Source: Actinomycetota bacterium
Lineage (GTDB): Bacteria > Actinomycetota > Thermoleophilia > Gaiellales > Gaiellaceae
DNA length: 9,530 nucleotides
Direction of reading: 5' to 3'
Assembly (NCBI GenBank): GCA_020029625.1
Contig: JAIBJP010000066.1
Span: forward strand, 1-9,530
Shown here in pieces: positions 1 to 6,497 of this stretch (position 1 is its first letter; each line of letters starts with the position of its first letter). Below the pieces are notes generated by a model that ran no database searches, had not been told where the DNA came from, and saw only the letters and a program-made list of their open reading frames with translations. Both the position numbers and the translations under genes were made by a program.

Positions 1-461
<461 letters not shown>

Positions 462-480
462 CCACGGGCATTGTATTGCC

Positions 481-933
481 GTGGAAGTCGTTCAGTACGA
501 GGTCGAAGGGTGGGGTGTGGGGGAGCTCTGGCTCGACGACGGGCGCGTTGTGAACCACGAGCTGCCGCGGGCTGGAAAACCCGTCCGTCCGGCGAGGCAT
601 CCGGTCGTCGAGCGCCTGCGGGCGTACTTCGCGGGCGAGCCAGTCTCCTTCGACGACGTCGACCTCGACTTCTCCTGGGCCACACCGTTCCAGACGGGCG
701 TAGCAGACGCGCTTCGGGCGATTCCGTACGGGGAGACCGTCACGTACGGCGAGCTCGCAGCGCTGGCGGGCCACCCCAATGCCCAGCGGGCAGCTGGGAC
801 GTTCTGCGCCCGGAACCGCTTCCCCCTCTTCGTGCCGTGTCACCGCGTGGTGGCCGCGGACGGCCTCGGCTCGTACGGATCGCTCGGGCTCGAGTACAAG
901 CGCCGGCTCCTGGAGCTCGAGAATGCTTTCTGA
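481..933 (+). CDS. ogt: Methylated-DNA--[protein]-cysteine S-methyltransferase (O6-alkylguanine-DNA alkyltransferase, MGMT family)
   Basis: A suicide DNA-repair protein that transfers alkyl groups from O6-alkylguanine to its own cysteine. The 150-residue product carries the signature VPCHRV with acceptor Cys120. Using human AGT numbering minus 25, the other key residues line up: Tyr89 in VTYGELAALAG, arginine finger Arg103 in QRAAG, and Asn112 in ARNRFPL. The C-terminal GLGSYGSLGLEYKRRLL is the usual segment after the active site. The protein is at the short end for the family because the N-terminal domain is reduced to about 60 residues, as in many bacterial Ogt-type enzymes. The GTG at 481 is the only conventional start that gives a complete protein. 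No Shine-Dalgarno precedes it, so a leaderless or weakly initiated message is possible. It overlaps whiA by 11 bp (923-933), suggesting co-transcription and translational coupling. The divergent pruA starts 19 bp away. Confidence 0.92.
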   Translation: MEVVQYEVEGWGVGELWLDDGRVVNHELPRAGKPVRPARHPVVERLRAYFAGEPVSFDDVDLDFSWATPFQTGVADALRAIPYGETVTYGELAALAGHPNAQRAAGTFCARNRFPLFVPCHRVVAADGLGSYGSLGLEYKRRLLELENAF

Positions 934-1840
934 AGACGTTCGCGCGGAGCTCGCCGCCATCGAGCCGCGGAAGCCGTGCTGCTGCCTGGCCGAGCTTTCT
1001 GCGCTGATCCGCGGCGCAGGGAGCATTCACCTGCTTGGCCGGGGGCGGATCGCAGTTCATCTCGACCTTTCCAGCGCGGCTGTCGCGCGACGTGTCTTCA
1101 CGCTCCTCAAGGGCTACGGGGTCGCCGGCGAGATCCACACTTTCCGCCGGCAGGCCTTCGAGCGGGCCACGCGCTTCCGGATCATCATCGAGGACGACGC
1201 GCGTGCGGTGCAGGCGCTGAACGAGATGGGCGTGGTCGATGCCCGGCTGGCTCCGCTCGAGCGGCCCCCGGCGAGGGTCGTGAGCCGGGCCTGCTGCCGC
1301 GCTGCCTACCTCAGAGGAGCTTTCCTCGCGGCGGGCTCCGTCAGCGGCCCGCGCAACCCTCATTTCGAGCTTCGGGCTGCCAGCGTGGAAGGCGCCGAGC
1401 TCGTGGCCGGGCTGGGGCGCGAGGAAGGGTTTGCGCTCGCCGTCCACGACCGCGGGCGTCACGCCGTCGCTTATCTCAAGGGCCGAGAGGCGATCGCCGA
1501 GCTGCTCGCTTTCGTTGGGGCGCAGGAGGCGGCTCTCGCGTTGGGGGAGAGCGCGGTCGTCGCCGCCACCAAAGCCCGCGCCAACAGGCTCGCCAACGCC
1601 GACCACGCGAACATCGTGCGCGCGAGCCGGGCCGCGGATGCGCAGCTCAGGGCGATCAAGCGGCTCGAGGCGGCCGGACGCCTCCAGAACCTGCCCGCCG
1701 ATCTTCGCGAAGTCGCCGATCTCCGCTCCCGACACCCGACCCTCTCCCTCCGCGAGATCGCGCGCCGCCTGCGCCCGCCCGCGACGAAGGCTGCGGCGCA
1801 CCGCCGCCTGGCAAAGCTCCAGAAGCTCGCCGAGTGGTAG
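923..1840 (+). CDS. whiA: WhiA-type DNA-binding regulator (sporulation/cell-division family)
   Basis: A 305-residue protein of the WhiA family: two degenerate LAGLIDADG homing-endonuclease-like domains followed by a C-terminal helix-turn-helix. Visible landmarks are the N-terminal CCCLAELSALIRGAGSIH (about residues 19-36), the second half-site YLRGAFLAAGSVSGPRNPHF (129-148), the family motif NRLANADHANIVRAS (221-235), and an HTH region about 258-300 with LSLREIARRL. In streptomycetes WhiA works with WhiB to control sporulation septation. In other Gram-positives it affects division and chromosome segregation; the role here is inferred from family only. The start is the ATG at 923, inside the end of ogt, with GGAG at 912-915 as ribosome-binding site; upstream extension in this frame would overlap ogt heavily. 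The usual Gram-positive partners rapZ and yvcK are not upstream; ogt takes their place. A 312-bp spacer separates it from gap. Confidence 0.93.
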   Translation: MLSEDVRAELAAIEPRKPCCCLAELSALIRGAGSIHLLGRGRIAVHLDLSSAAVARRVFTLLKGYGVAGEIHTFRRQAFERATRFRIIIEDDARAVQALNEMGVVDARLAPLERPPARVVSRACCRAAYLRGAFLAAGSVSGPRNPHFELRAASVEGAELVAGLGREEGFALAVHDRGRHAVAYLKGREAIAELLAFVGAQEAALALGESAVVAATKARANRLANADHANIVRASRAADAQLRAIKRLEAAGRLQNLPADLREVADLRSRHPTLSLREIARRLRPPATKAAAHRRLAKLQKLAEW

Positions 1841-1933
1841 CTTCACACCGCGTCTCGGCTTTCTGGCTCGCCGCCAGCGGTGAAAAGCAGGCTCCGCCCG
1901 GCTCAAGTCCAGTCGGCCAGGAAGTCGAGCGGG

Positions 1934-1970
1934 CCGGAGGGGAAGCTCCGAGGACGACCTCCCCCTCCGG
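1934..1970 (+). terminator. Hairpin downstream of whiA, possible terminator or leader structure
   Basis: CCGGAGGGG at 1934-1942 is perfectly complementary to CCCCTCCGG at 1962-1970, giving a 9-bp GC-rich stem with a 19-base loop. There is no T-tract afterwards, so it is not a canonical Rho-independent terminator. It lies about 95 bp after the whiA stop and well before the proposed gap promoter. A terminator for ogt-whiA is possible; an mRNA leader element or chance pairing in GC-rich DNA cannot be excluded. The palindrome CGGTTGAACCG abuts it at 1968-1978. Confidence 0.35.
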
Positions 1971-2113
1971 TTGAACCGCACTCCGGACCGTGATGCCGGA
2001 CGGGGTCTGAATCCGACATCCGACGAGCGCGGACCCGCTCAGATTTCACCCTATCGCCGCATCGGTTCAAGTGGCAAGAGGCATCCATCCAGGATCTTCC
2101 ATTTCAGCGCGGA

Positions 2114-2119
2114 TAGAAT
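2114..2119 (+). promoter_or_regulatory. Putative -10 element of the gap operon promoter
   Basis: TAGAAT (five of six matches to TATAAT, inside GGATAGAATC) stands out in otherwise GC-rich sequence 34 bp before the gap ATG. It would give a leader of about 25-30 nt containing the GGGAGGAG ribosome-binding site. The position 17 bp upstream (2091-2096) is not a good -35 match, so only the -10 is supported. Confidence 0.45.
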
Positions 2120-2141
2120 CGCGGCGCGGCGGGCACAGACC

Positions 2142-2149
2142 GGGAGGAG
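2142..2149 (+). promoter_or_regulatory. Ribosome-binding site of gap
   Basis: GGGAGGAG ends 3 bases before the ATG at 2153; its 5' part gives a normal Shine-Dalgarno spacing. It is among the strongest ribosome-binding sites in the window and fixes the gap start. Confidence 0.75.
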
Positions 2150-2152
2150 CGG

Positions 2153-3151
2153 ATGAGCGTTCGCGTGGGAGTCAACGGTTTCGGGCGAATCGGGCGGAAT
2201 TTCTTCCGCGCCGCTCGCAAACGCGGCGCGGATATCGAGGTCGTGGCCGTCAACGACCTCGGCGACGCGAAGACCATGGCGCACCTGCTCAAGTACGACT
2301 CGGTCCTCGGCCCGTTCGACGACGACGTCGAGGCGGTCGACGGGGGCATCCGGGCCGGCGACGTCGAGCTCCGCCTCCTGAACGAGAAAGATCCCGCGGC
2401 ACTGCCTTGGAAAGACCTCGGCGTTGAGGTCGTCCTCGAGTCCACCGGACTCTTCACGAAGCGCGACGACGCACAGAAGCATCTCGAGGCCGGGGCGGAG
2501 AAGGTCGTGATCTCCGCGCCGGCGACGGATCCGGACGTAACCATCGTGCTCGGCGTCAACGACGACGCCTACGACAAGGAACAGCACCGGATCATCTCCA
2601 ACGCGTCCTGCACGACGAACTGCGTCGCCCCGCTGGCCAAGGTGCTGAACGACGCGTGGGGGATCGAGTCGGGGTTCATGACCACGATCCACGCGTACAC
2701 GAACGACCAGCAGATCCTCGACCTCCCACACAAGGACCTCAGGCGCGCCCGTGCGGCCGCCATCAACCTGATCCCCACCTCTACGGGCGCCGCGAAGGCG
2801 ATCGGGCTCGTCATCCCCGAGCTCCAGGGCAAGGTGGACGGCATCTCGATTCGCGCGCCGGTTGCGGACGGTTCGATCGTCGACCTCGTGGTCCACCTCG
2901 CGAGTGAGGTGGACGTGGAGCAGGTGAACGCAAAGTTCGCCGAAGTCGCAGACTCGGGCGCGCTCGAAGGCATTCTCAGATACACGGATGAGCCCCTCGT
3001 GTCGACGGACATCGTCGGGAATCCGTACTCGTGCACCTTCGACAGCGATCTGACGATGGCGAACGGCCACGAGGTCAAGGTCTTCGGCTGGTACGACAAC
3101 GAGTGGGGCTACAGCTGCCGATTGGTCGATCTCGTGCAGCGTCTCCTATGA
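2153..3151 (+). CDS. gap: Type I glyceraldehyde-3-phosphate dehydrogenase, NAD-type
   Basis: Catalyses the reversible oxidative phosphorylation of glyceraldehyde-3-phosphate to 1,3-bisphosphoglycerate in glycolysis/gluconeogenesis. The 332-residue length is normal. The N-terminal Rossmann motif is VGVNGFGRIGRN (residues 5-16). The active-site block is SNASCTTNC with Cys153, and the catalytic base is His180 in TTIHAYTNDQ. The conserved C-terminal WYDNEWGYSCRLVDLV is at 313-328. Asp35 after VAVN and the Leu-Pro pair at 191-192 (DLPHKD) are the features expected of NAD- rather than NADP-specific enzymes; cofactor preference is thus inferred. The start is ATG 2153 behind a strong Shine-Dalgarno. 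It heads gap-pgk-tpiA-gpmI. A second copy of the codons for DNEWGYSCRLVDLV sits about 65 bp after the stop, between gap and pgk. The stop TGA overlaps an ATG (ATGA at 3148-3151) that opens a small frame through that copy. Confidence 0.97.
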   Translation: MSVRVGVNGFGRIGRNFFRAARKRGADIEVVAVNDLGDAKTMAHLLKYDSVLGPFDDDVEAVDGGIRAGDVELRLLNEKDPAALPWKDLGVEVVLESTGLFTKRDDAQKHLEAGAEKVVISAPATDPDVTIVLGVNDDAYDKEQHRIISNASCTTNCVAPLAKVLNDAWGIESGFMTTIHAYTNDQQILDLPHKDLRRARAAAINLIPTSTGAAKAIGLVIPELQGKVDGISIRAPVADGSIVDLVVHLASEVDVEQVNAKFAEVADSGALEGILRYTDEPLVSTDIVGNPYSCTFDSDLTMANGHEVKVFGWYDNEWGYSCRLVDLVQRLL

Positions 3152-3267
3152 CTAACTTCAAGGAGGGGGCTCATGGGGGAACCATGGGTTCCCCCATGCT
3201 GGACAACGAGTGGGGCTACAGCTGCCGCCTGGTCGACCTCGTCGGCCGCCCTTCTCTGAGTGCATAG
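3148..3267 (+). CDS. Small hypothetical ORF between gap and pgk, containing a repeat of the GAPDH C-terminus
   Basis: A 39-codon frame begins at an ATG overlapping the gap stop (ATGA, 3148-3151) and ends with TAG at 3265-3267, eight bases into the proposed pgk frame (GTG 3260). It begins MTNFKEGAHGGTMGSPM, crosses the 27-bp palindrome, then reads DNEWGYSCRLVDLV and ends GRPSLSA. The 14-residue block is identical to the C-terminus of GAPDH encoded just upstream, although the DNA differs at four silent positions. ATG codons at 3184 and 3196 are alternative in-frame starts. Translation would couple gap to pgk, which has no good ribosome-binding site of its own. It may equally be a non-translated scar of a rearranged gap gene. 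I do not assign a protein function. Confidence 0.25.
   Translation: MTNFKEGAHGGTMGSPMLDNEWGYSCRLVDLVGRPSLSA
3160..3166 (+). promoter_or_regulatory. Strong Shine-Dalgarno stranded upstream of the palindrome
   Basis: AAGGAGG is a perfect match to the anti-Shine-Dalgarno core and sits 6 bases before an ATG at 3173. That ATG lies in the left arm of the palindrome and opens a 28-codon frame ending in TGA at 3257-3259, directly before the pgk GTG and in the same frame. The site looks like the original pgk ribosome-binding site separated from pgk by an insertion, or like the start of a leader peptide. Both readings are inference. Confidence 0.5.
3172..3198 (+). repeat. Perfect 27-bp palindrome (12-bp arms, 3-base loop) between gap and pgk
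   Basis: CATGGGGGAACC (3172-3183), loop ATG (3184-3186), GGTTCCCCCATG (3187-3198): every arm base pairs. In RNA this would be a very stable triloop hairpin just after the AAGGAGG site, burying the ATG at 3173. No T-tract follows, so it is not a standard terminator. It could be an mRNA stability or processing element tuning gap against pgk, or a dispersed palindromic repeat or miniature element. The window contains no second copy, so dispersion cannot be shown from here. Confidence 0.75.
3202..3242 (+). pseudogene. Duplicated 3' end of gap (GAPDH C-terminal fragment)
   Basis: Bases 3202-3242 match 3095-3135 inside gap. The first 26 bases are identical and 38 of 41 match overall; the next base, completing the Val codon, also differs. 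All four differences (CGA/CGC, TTG/CTG, GAT/GAC, GTG/GTC) are silent, so the copy still encodes DNEWGYSCRLVDLV. Similarity then fades (QRLL in gap against GRPSLSA here). The silent pattern fits the remnant of a second, separately evolved gap gene, or of the original gap after a replacement, better than a recent slip duplication. It is part of the small frame at 3148-3267. Confidence 0.7.
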
Positions 3268-4306
3268 GCCGAGGTCGGTCCGCGAAGCGGACGTCTCCGG
3301 CAGGCGCGTTCTCGTCCGGGTGGATTTCAACGTGCCGCTCGAGGACGGCCGCGTCGCCGACGACACGCGCATTCGCGCAGCGCTCCCGACGATCCGGCTG
3401 CTCCTCGAGCGGGAGGCGCAGGAGCTCGTTCTGGCGTCCCATCTGGGACGGCCGCAGGGCGAGGATCCGGCCTTCTCGATGGAGCCGGTGCGGCGGCGCC
3501 TGCGTGAGCTGCTGGACGACGGGCGGCTCCGCCTGCTCGAGAACACGCGCTTTCATGTGGGGGAGACGAAGAATGATCCGGAGTTCGCGCGCGTGCTGGC
3601 CGACGATTGCGACCTGTTCGTCAACGACGCGTTCGGTGCGGCGCACCGCGCGCACGCCTCGACGGTCGGCGTGGTGCAGCTCCTGCCCGCCTATGCCGGG
3701 CTTCTCCTGGAGCGCGAGCTCGAGGAGCTCGGGTCGTTGCTCGAGGATCCCGCCAGCCCGTTCGTGGCCGTCCTCGGGGGCGCGAAGGTCGAGGACAAGA
3801 TCGGCGTCCTCGAATCCCTCTCCCAGCGGGCGGATTCCGTCCTCGTGGGCGGCAAGATGGCGGAGCAGCTTCGTGAGAACGAAAAGCATTCCCATCTGCA
3901 GCTCGAACTGCCGCAGGACGTAGTGGCGGCGGCGGCGTTCGAGCCCGACGCCGAGGCGAAGGTCGTGCCTGCGGACGACGTGCCGGACGGTTGGCTCGGC
4001 CTCGACATCGGGCCAGAGACCAGGGCCGCCTTCGCAGAGCGCATCGCGGAGGCCGGGACCGTCTTCTGGAACGGACCGATGGGCGTCTTCGAGTGGCCTC
4101 GCTTCGCGGGGGGGACGAAGGCGGTCGCCGAGGCGGTGGCATCCGCAGACGCGCACACAGTCGTCGGGGGTGGCGATTCCGTTCGCGCGGTCGAGGAGCT
4201 CGGGCTCGCAGACCGCATCGACTGGATCTCGACCGGAGGAGGCGCCGCGCTCGAGCTCCTCGAGGGCAAGGAGCTCCCCGGCGTGGCCGCGATCCCGGAA
4301 GATTGA
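3260..4306 (+). CDS. pgk: Phosphoglycerate kinase, compact form
   Basis: Transfers phosphate from 1,3-bisphosphoglycerate to ADP, making ATP and 3-phosphoglycerate. Landmarks are VRVDFNVPLEDG (19-30), DDTRIRAALPTI (34-45), SHLGRP (60-65), LLENTRFHVGETKNDPE (92-108), NDAFGAAHRAHAST (122-135), LGGAKVEDKIGVL (172-184), GLDIGPET (247-254), WNGPMGVFEWP (270-280), VGGGDS (302-307) and STGGGAALELLEGKELPG (324-341). The length, 348 residues, is about 40-50 below the usual 387-400. Two stretches present in typical PGKs are missing: about 20 residues between RLRELL and LLENTRFH, and about 20-25 between GGKMAEQL and LPQDVV. All substrate and nucleotide motifs remain, so I expect an active enzyme. The start is GTG 3260, placed directly after an in-frame TGA (3257-3259), with no Shine-Dalgarno close by. 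tpiA follows after 4 bp. Confidence 0.95.
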   Translation: MHRPRSVREADVSGRRVLVRVDFNVPLEDGRVADDTRIRAALPTIRLLLEREAQELVLASHLGRPQGEDPAFSMEPVRRRLRELLDDGRLRLLENTRFHVGETKNDPEFARVLADDCDLFVNDAFGAAHRAHASTVGVVQLLPAYAGLLLERELEELGSLLEDPASPFVAVLGGAKVEDKIGVLESLSQRADSVLVGGKMAEQLRENEKHSHLQLELPQDVVAAAAFEPDAEAKVVPADDVPDGWLGLDIGPETRAAFAERIAEAGTVFWNGPMGVFEWPRFAGGTKAVAEAVASADAHTVVGGGDSVRAVEELGLADRIDWISTGGGAALELLEGKELPGVAAIPED

Positions 4307-4310
4307 GCCG

Positions 4311-4994
4311 GTGCTGATCGCAGGCAACTGGAAGATGTACAAGCGGGCGTCCGAGACGGCGGATTTCTGCCTGGGCCTGAGCCCGCCGCCCGGCGTCGAC
4401 GTCGTCATCTGCCCGCCCTACACCTCACTTGCCATGGCCGCGGCGAGCGGGGTCACCGTCTACGCCCAGAACGTCCACTGGGCCTCCGAAGGCGCTTTCA
4501 CAGGCGAGGTCTCCGCGGAGATGCTCCTCGACCTCGGCGTGAAGGGATCCATCGTCGGCCACTCGGAACGGCGCCAGCATTTCTGTGAGACGGACGAGAC
4601 CGCCTGGAGCCGCGCCGAGCACGCTCTCGAGGCCGGCCTCGGGGTCATCTATTGCGTGGGCGAGCAGGAGGAGGAGCGTGAGGCCGGCCATACCGAAGAG
4701 GTCCTCCGCCGCCAGGTCTCCGTGCTCCAGCCCCGCGAGGGGCTCGTCGTCGCCTACGAACCTGTCTGGGCGATCGGCACCGGCAGGACAGCTACCGCGA
4801 AGCAAGCGCAGGACGCGCACGCTTTCATCAAGAGCCTCGTCAAGGTGCCGGTCCTCTACGGCGGCTCCGTCAAGCCCGAGAACGCCCAGGAGCTCCTCTC
4901 CCAGCAGGACATCGACGGCGCTCTCGTCGGCGGCGCCTCTCTCGAAGTCGAATCCTTCAGGGCGATTTGCGAGACGGCAGCACGACTCTCGTAG
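4311..4994 (+). CDS. tpiA: Triosephosphate isomerase
   Basis: Interconverts dihydroxyacetone phosphate and glyceraldehyde-3-phosphate. The TIM-barrel signatures are all present: AGNWKMYK with Asn6 and Lys8, IVGHSERR with catalytic His84, AYEPVWAIGTGRTAT with catalytic Glu150 and the flexible loop 6 (151-158), LYGGSVKPEN (182-191) and LVGGASLE (206-212). At 227 residues it is some 20 shorter than the common 245-255, mostly through short helices in the first third and after the EEVLRRQ region. The start GTG 4311 follows the pgk stop by 4 bp, with GGAAG near 4297-4301 as a plausible ribosome-binding site inside pgk. No in-frame ATG fits the conserved start. Its 3' end overlaps the gpmI frame by 28 bp. 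Pairing with pgk recalls the PGK-TIM fusion known from Thermotoga; here they are separate. Confidence 0.95.
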   Translation: MLIAGNWKMYKRASETADFCLGLSPPPGVDVVICPPYTSLAMAAASGVTVYAQNVHWASEGAFTGEVSAEMLLDLGVKGSIVGHSERRQHFCETDETAWSRAEHALEAGLGVIYCVGEQEEEREAGHTEEVLRRQVSVLQPREGLVVAYEPVWAIGTGRTATAKQAQDAHAFIKSLVKVPVLYGGSVKPENAQELLSQQDIDGALVGGASLEVESFRAICETAARLS

Positions 4995-6448
4995 CGCTCG
5001 TCATCCTCGACGGCTGGGGCTGCGCGCCGCCGGGGCCGGGTAACGCCGTGGAGCTGGCGGAGACACCGATCTTCGACGGTCTCTGGGCGCGGTTTCCCCA
5101 CACGACCCTCGAGGCCTCGGGCGAGGCGGTCGGCCTCCCTCCGGGCCAGATGGGCAACTCGGAGGTCGGTCACCTCACCATCGGGGCGGGCCGCGTCGTC
5201 TACCAGGACTTGGTGCGGATCAACAAGGCGATCGAAGACGGCTCCTTCTTCGAGAACGAGGCGCTCGTCGCCGCCTTCGAACGGGCGCGGGAGCGGGGAG
5301 GGGAAGTCCACCTCCTCGGACTTGTCAGCTACGGCGGCGTCCACTCCCACATCGACCACCTCCGCGCCCTGGTCGAGCTCGGCCGCAGACAGGGAATGGA
5401 GCAGCGGACGCACGTGCACGCCTTCACGGACGGCCGGGACGTGTCTCCGACCTCTGCGGCGAGCGATCTCGCCGAGCTCGTCTCCGAGGGCGCCGACATC
5501 GTCACCGTCTGCGGCCGCTACTACGCCATGGACCGGGACGGCCGCTGGGAGCGGACGGAGCGTGCTTTCAACGCCATCTGCTCGGATGATGCCGAGCGCG
5601 CGGACGACCCGATCGCGGCGGTGCGGGCGAGCTACGAGCGAGGCGTCACGGACGAGTTCATCGAGCCGGTCGTCCTGCCCGGCCCTCGCCTCGGCTCGGA
5701 GGACGCCGCCGTCTTCTTCAACTTCCGGCCCGACCGGGCGCGCCAGCTCACGCAGCGCCTGCTCGGGGCCGGGTGCGATCTGACCACGATGACGCGTTAC
5801 CGAGAGGATTTCGCTTGCCCGGTCGCCTTCGAGGAGCAGGACGTCCAGGGGACCATGGCTGAGGTGCTCGCGGAGCACGGCATTCGCCAACTGCACCTGG
5901 CCGAGACGGAGAAGTACGCGCACGTGACCTACTTCTTCAACGGGGGGCGGGAGGACGAGTGGCCGGGCGAGACGCGCATCCTCGTGCCGTCACCGCGTGA
6001 CGTGCCCACCTACGACAAGAAGCCGGAGATGTCCGCGCACGAGGTGGCGAGCCGCTTCGAGGAGGAGATCGGCAACGGCTACGGCTTCGCGGTCGTGAAC
6101 TTCGCCAACCCTGACATGGTCGGCCACACCGGCTCCATCCCGGCGGTGGTCGAGGCTGTGGAGACCGTGGACGGGTGCCTCGGACGGGTCGCGGCCGCAG
6201 TGGAAGGGCTCGGCGGCGTCTGCCTCGTGACCGCAGACCACGGGAACGCGGAGCAGATGCTCGAGGAGGACGGGGTCAGCCCGTTCACGGCCCACACCGT
6301 CAACCCGGTGCCTCTCGTCGTCACGATTCCCGGCGCGCAACTTGCCCCCGGGGGCTCTCTGGCCGACCTCGTTCCGACCTGCCTCGGCCTGCTGGGAATC
6401 CCCCCAGGGCGGGGGATGACCGGAAGGGAACTGGTTACTAGTTTGTAA
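4967..6448 (+). CDS. gpmI: 2,3-bisphosphoglycerate-independent phosphoglycerate mutase
   Basis: Converts 3-phosphoglycerate to 2-phosphoglycerate through a phosphoserine intermediate, in an alkaline-phosphatase-superfamily fold using two metal ions. Motifs in order are VILDGWG (12-18) with metal ligand Asp15, QMGNSEVGH (61-69) with nucleophile Ser65, the insert-domain segments SYGGVHSH, HAFTDGRDVSP, GRYYAMDRDGRWERTE and FFNFRPDRARQLT, then KYAHVTYFFNGG, NPDMVGHTG and TADHGNAEQM with C-terminal metal ligands. The length of 493 residues is close to the normal 505-515. The start is uncertain. TTG 4967 is the only conventional start codon near the conserved N-terminus; it lies inside tpiA, with AGGG at 4959-4962 just ahead. 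The next codons (CTC GTA GCG CTC GTC) offer none. The overlap with tpiA implies coupled translation. The stop TAA at 6446-6448 lies within the promoter region of the next unit. Confidence 0.96.
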   Translation: MRDGSTTLVALVILDGWGCAPPGPGNAVELAETPIFDGLWARFPHTTLEASGEAVGLPPGQMGNSEVGHLTIGAGRVVYQDLVRINKAIEDGSFFENEALVAAFERARERGGEVHLLGLVSYGGVHSHIDHLRALVELGRRQGMEQRTHVHAFTDGRDVSPTSAASDLAELVSEGADIVTVCGRYYAMDRDGRWERTERAFNAICSDDAERADDPIAAVRASYERGVTDEFIEPVVLPGPRLGSEDAAVFFNFRPDRARQLTQRLLGAGCDLTTMTRYREDFACPVAFEEQDVQGTMAEVLAEHGIRQLHLAETEKYAHVTYFFNGGREDEWPGETRILVPSPRDVPTYDKKPEMSAHEVASRFEEEIGNGYGFAVVNFANPDMVGHTGSIPAVVEAVETVDGCLGRVAAAVEGLGGVCLVTADHGNAEQMLEEDGVSPFTAHTVNPVPLVVTIPGAQLAPGGSLADLVPTCLGLLGIPPGRGMTGRELVTSL

Positions 6449-6457
6449 AGGCGCGGC

Positions 6458-6463
6458 TATACT
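6458..6463 (+). promoter_or_regulatory. Putative -10 element ahead of the sigma-factor operon
   Basis: TATACT (five of six to TATAAT) lies 10 bp after the gpmI stop and 34 bp before the GTG of the ECF sigma gene. A 17-bp spacer places TTACTA (6435-6440) at -35, a weak match. The stretch 6434-6449 is unusually AT-rich for this window, which supports a promoter overlapping the gpmI 3' end. Confidence 0.5.
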
Positions 6464-6497
6464 CGCCCCACCCGCGGCCCAGGCGACACAACTTTTA

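Larger units (their letters stand above)
1841..2152. other. Intergenic region between whiA and gap with hairpin and promoter elements
   Basis: This 312-bp stretch has no convincing gene. A 61-codon minus-strand reading frame (1903-2088) shows no recognised family. The region holds a 9-bp-stem hairpin (1934-1970), an abutting 11-bp palindrome CGGTTGAACCG (1968-1978), short direct repeats (CCGGAC twice near 1985-2001 and ATCCGAC twice near 2010-2025), and a -10-like element near its right end. It probably ends the ogt-whiA transcript and carries the control region of the glycolytic operon, but no operator could be identified by eye. Confidence 0.6.

Noticed and set aside
740..1981. Long minus-strand frame of 413 codons opposite ogt and whiA
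   Set aside because: It lies antisense to two clearly recognised genes and has an Arg/Ala/Gly-rich composition typical of shadow frames in GC-rich DNA.
1980..2060. Possible tRNA-like segment (GGTCTGAATCC and GGTTCAA words)
   Set aside because: No acceptor stem, anticodon arm or properly spaced T-arm could be assembled on either strand.
1903..2088. 61-codon minus-strand reading frame in the whiA-gap spacer
   Set aside because: No recognisable family, no supporting ribosome-binding site, and it crosses the hairpin and promoter region; long chance frames are expected at this GC content.
3172..3198. Palindrome as a canonical Rho-independent terminator of gap
   Set aside because: The stem is strong but is followed by GC-rich sequence with no T-run, and pgk-tpiA-gpmI downstream lack another clear promoter.
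3158..4408. Long minus-strand frame of 416 codons opposite pgk
   Set aside because: Shadow of pgk; no domain is recognised and the plus-strand protein is unmistakable.
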